Source: Luteolibacter sp. Y139
GTDB lineage: Bacteria; Verrucomicrobiota; Verrucomicrobiia; Verrucomicrobiales; Akkermansiaceae
DNA length: 64,000 nucleotides
Reading direction: 5' to 3'
NCBI RefSeq assembly: GCF_038066715.1
Contig: NZ_JBBUKT010000005.1
Coordinates: forward strand, 248,001 to 312,000
Shown piece after piece: positions 61,807 to 64,000 of this stretch. How positions within the stretch are numbered: the stretch's first letter is position 1; each line of letters starts with the position of its first letter. The notes under the pieces were generated by a model. It did not search any database, was not told the origin of the DNA, and saw only the letters and a program-made list of their open reading frames with translations. Position numbers and translations under genes: made by a program.

Positions 61807-62712
61807 ATGCATTATCGCATTCTTATTTCCTGCCTCGCCCTGCTTGCGCCGTTGTCCGCGCAGACCAAGCCAGCCGCTTCTTCTAACAAAACCGTGGTCG
61901 CCAAGGTGGGTGATGCGGAAGTGTATGTGGAGGACGTGCAGAACTGGCTGGCCGGACTTGAACCTGCGCAGCGCGAGGCCGCGGCGAAGCAGCCATCGCT
62001 TCTAACAGAGGCGGTGCGCACGCTGCTGGTGCAGCGGCTGGTGTTGCAAGAAGCCGAAGGAAAGAAGTGGGGAGATCGCCCGGAGGTGGCGGCGAAGATC
62101 GAGCGCTCGCGGGCGACGATCGTGGCCGAGAGCTACCTGCGCTCGATCGCCGAGCCGGAAGCGGATTTTCCTTCGGAAGAGCTTTTGAAAAAGGCCTATG
62201 ACGGCGCGGGCGATGCGCTCAATGTGCAACGCCGCCACAAGCTCGCGCAGGTTTTCATCGCTGCTCCTGAAGCGGCGAAGGATAAGGCTGCCAAGGAAGC
62301 CGAAGTGGCCGACGTGAAGAAGAAGCTGGCTGCTCCGAATGCCGACTTTGCCGCGATCGCGCGTGCTTCCAGCGAGGAAGCGACGTCCGCTGGCAAGGGT
62401 GGCGAGATCGGCTGGCTGGATGAGAACCTCATCGAGGAAGGCATCCGCACGGAGATCACGAAATTGTCCAAAGGCGGGGTAACTGGTGCCATCCAACTCA
62501 AGGACGGCTGGCACTTCGTAAAAGTACTAGATCGCGAGGAACCGCGGAAGCTGAGCTTTGACGAAGTGAAGCCCCGTCTAGCCGAGAGGCTCCGTGAGCA
62601 GCGTGCGCAGGCCGCCAGCCAGGAGTATGTGGCGAAACTGTTACGTGATCATCCGGTCGTCATCAACGAGATTGAGCTTCCGAAGGTTCTCGCCGAGCCG
62701 AAGTCCAAATAA
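61807..62712 (+). CDS. Periplasmic parvulin-type peptidyl-prolyl isomerase (SurA/PpiC-like)
   Basis: A 301-residue foldase with a signal peptide (about residues 1-18), an N-terminal helical chaperone region (about 25-135) and a parvulin domain (about 140-255; RRHKLAQVFIAAPE, GEIGWLDENLIEEG, VTGAIQLKDGWHFVKVLDRE). Such proteins keep outer-membrane or secreted proteins unfolded and competent for export. It sits between the coiled-coil protein and the TpsA exoprotein, fitting a role in holding TpsA during periplasmic passage. ATG 61807 gives the best signal peptide. Confidence 0.9.
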   Translation: MHYRILISCLALLAPLSAQTKPAASSNKTVVAKVGDAEVYVEDVQNWLAGLEPAQREAAAKQPSLLTEAVRTLLVQRLVLQEAEGKKWGDRPEVAAKIERSRATIVAESYLRSIAEPEADFPSEELLKKAYDGAGDALNVQRRHKLAQVFIAAPEAAKDKAAKEAEVADVKKKLAAPNADFAAIARASSEEATSAGKGGEIGWLDENLIEEGIRTEITKLSKGGVTGAIQLKDGWHFVKVLDREEPRKLSFDEVKPRLAERLREQRAQAASQEYVAKLLRDHPVVINEIELPKVLAEPKSK

Positions 62713-62738
62713 CCCCACGCGCTTTCGCTTTCCCTCAC

Positions 62739-64000
62739 ATGTCACCCGCTCGCCACCCGCACCGTCTCCTCCGCTCATCGCAGCTCGCAGGCACCGCATT
62801 GGTCCTGCTTGGAGAATTGGGTCTGCTCACCGGGCCAGCGATGGCCGGTGACATTTTGCGAGGTGGCAGGGCAGCAGGTTCAGCGCCGACGGGTGCGGCG
62901 AATCCAGTGGGCACCACGCCGCCACCGATCGTGCCGGCGGGTGGGACGACGCGTGACTCGCTGGCGCGGACCGCGATGGCGATCCAGTCGGTGCAGGCGA
63001 TGCAGCTGGCCGCGCGCAATCTTGCGAACAGCGGTGGCAATCACGCGAACACGAATCCTTCGGGTAGCGGTGCAGTCTTGCCAGATGTGCCGGATGGTCT
63101 TGGCACGGGTGGCTTGCAGGTCGACTCGCGGGTGACGGGACCGAACTCGACTTTCTGGAAGGGTGCGAACCTGCCGGTGCAGAGCACGACTTCCGGTGGC
63201 ACCACCACGGTGACGGTGAAGCAGACGGCGCAACAGGCGCTGCTGAACTGGGAGACGATGAACGTCGGCAAGAATACGACGCTCACCTTCGACCAGACCG
63301 ATGGCGGCTCGAACGTGGGGCAGTGGATTGCGTTCAACTTCGTCAACGACCCGCTCCTGAACCCGACCCAGATCCTCGGCAACATCGAGGCGAAGGGGCA
63401 GGTGTACGTGATGAACCGCAACGGGATCGTCTTCGGCGGCAAGTCGCAGGTGAATGTCCACGCGCTGGTGGCATCCGCGCTGCCGATCAACACGAACCTG
63501 ATCGACCGCGGTCTGCTGAACAATCCGGACCAGCAGTTCCTTTTCTCCGCGCTGGCGATGCCTGCGGGCAATGATGGCATGCCGGCCTTCGATCCCGGTC
63601 TGCCGGCGAACACGCGGATCGGTGATGTGATCGTGGAGGCGGGTGCGCAGCTGACTGCGCCGACTTCCGTGGACAAGGTGGGCGGACGCATCGCGCTGGT
63701 GGGTGCGAACGTGGTCAACAACGGCTCGATTTCCACGGCGGACGGGCAGACGATCCTGGCGGCTGGATTGCAGGTGGGCTTCGATGCGCACAAGAGCTCG
63801 GATCCTTCGCTGCGCGGTCTGGATACCTTCATCGGTGCGGTGGCGGATCCTGCTTCGACGCTGACGGCTTACGCTGGCTCGGCGACGAACAACGGCATCA
63901 TCGACTCGCCGCGTGCGAACATCACGATGGCGGGCAAGGCAGTGAACCAGATGGGCGTGATCACGAGCACGACCTCGGTCTCGCTCAATGGTCGCATTGA
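62739..64000 (+). CDS. Filamentous-haemagglutinin-type TpsA exoprotein, N-terminal part
   Basis: An open frame from ATG 62739 to the window edge (420 codons, no stop). A long signal region (about residues 1-36, ending PAMAGD) is followed by a low-complexity segment, then the haemagglutinin-type TPS secretion domain (about 125-270). Matching motifs include QALLNWETMNVGKNTTLTF, PTQILGNIEAKGQVYVMN, RNGIVFGGKSQVNV and HALVASALP. The domain closely follows large FHA-family proteins of the DUF3739 type, which usually exceed 2000 residues. It is the presumed substrate of the TpsB transporter at 54476. It begins 26 bases after the foldase gene; the rest lies beyond the window. Confidence 0.9.
   Translation, partial: MSPARHPHRLLRSSQLAGTALVLLGELGLLTGPAMAGDILRGGRAAGSAPTGAANPVGTTPPPIVPAGGTTRDSLARTAMAIQSVQAMQLAARNLANSGGNHANTNPSGSGAVLPDVPDGLGTGGLQVDSRVTGPNSTFWKGANLPVQSTTSGGTTTVTVKQTAQQALLNWETMNVGKNTTLTFDQTDGGSNVGQWIAFNFVNDPLLNPTQILGNIEAKGQVYVMNRNGIVFGGKSQVNVHALVASALPINTNLIDRGLLNNPDQQFLFSALAMPAGNDGMPAFDPGLPANTRIGDVIVEAGAQLTAPTSVDKVGGRIALVGANVVNNGSISTADGQTILAAGLQVGFDAHKSSDPSLRGLDTFIGAVADPASTLTAYAGSATNNGIIDSPRANITMAGKAVNQMGVITSTTSVSLNGRI

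Noticed and set aside
1..64000. A CRISPR array or prophage
   Set aside because: Repeats found are dispersed palindromes without regular spacers. The tail-collar domains occur in a signal-peptide protein, not in a phage gene cluster.

Overview
The window is GC-rich chromosomal DNA from a Gram-negative bacterium. The best fit is a member of the Verrucomicrobiota (Luteolibacter/Haloferula-like Verrucomicrobiaceae). This is an inference from gene content: five secreted sulfatases, a GH2-GH43 enzyme, a very large beta-strand-repeat surface protein, an ExbB with a fused DUF2341/LamG-like ectodomain, many signal-peptide proteins of unknown function, and RAYT transposase genes among many short intergenic palindromes. 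There are no rRNA genes, CRISPR arrays or recognisable prophage. All assignments were made by reading the sequence; no database search was run.

Layout. 1-1300: a short KdpC-like protein and a RAYT gene bracketed by palindromes. 1367-4755: two sulfatases. 4867-8826: small unknown proteins, a VOC protein and two related TPR proteins. 8909-13455: a tight five-gene unit ending in four tandem paralogues of unknown function. 13456-14461: a pyrimidine-rich patch with four tRNA-like cloverleaves (Glu, His, Arg and Pro anticodons). 14663-16069: small membrane or lipoproteins. 16486-23959: two giant secreted proteins that share a C-terminal module. 24052-28476: small secreted proteins, a Tat-exported phosphatase and two EF-hand proteins. 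28693-36396: a GH2-GH43 fusion followed by three sulfatases, a locus for a sulfated glycan. 36478-42364: PAC2-family and VWA-like proteins, a Fur-membrane protein-Xer recombinase operon, a second RAYT gene and ruvB. 42471-53928: a putative DNA glycosylase, a CcoI-like P-type ATPase, a PocR/AraC regulator, a BspA-type LRR protein flanked by two duplicated membrane-protein genes, a PDZ protein and a MYG1-family hydrolase.

54476-64000: the most interesting part. Eight closely spaced genes on the + strand encode a TpsB/ShlB-type outer-membrane transporter, ExbB (with a large periplasmic ectodomain), ExbD, a TonB-like protein, a putative porin, a periplasmic coiled-coil protein, a parvulin foldase and the start of a filamentous-haemagglutinin TpsA exoprotein that runs off the right edge. 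They look like a two-partner secretion system packaged with its own proton-driven TonB motor and periplasmic chaperone. A pair of inverted repeats (GTGACG/CGTCAC) sits just upstream as a candidate operator.

Two sequence-level signals cut across the genes. The heptamer TCTAACA/TGTTAGA is over-represented in several reading frames and both orientations. At least five families of short intergenic palindromes are scattered through the window, two of them bracketing the two RAYT genes.
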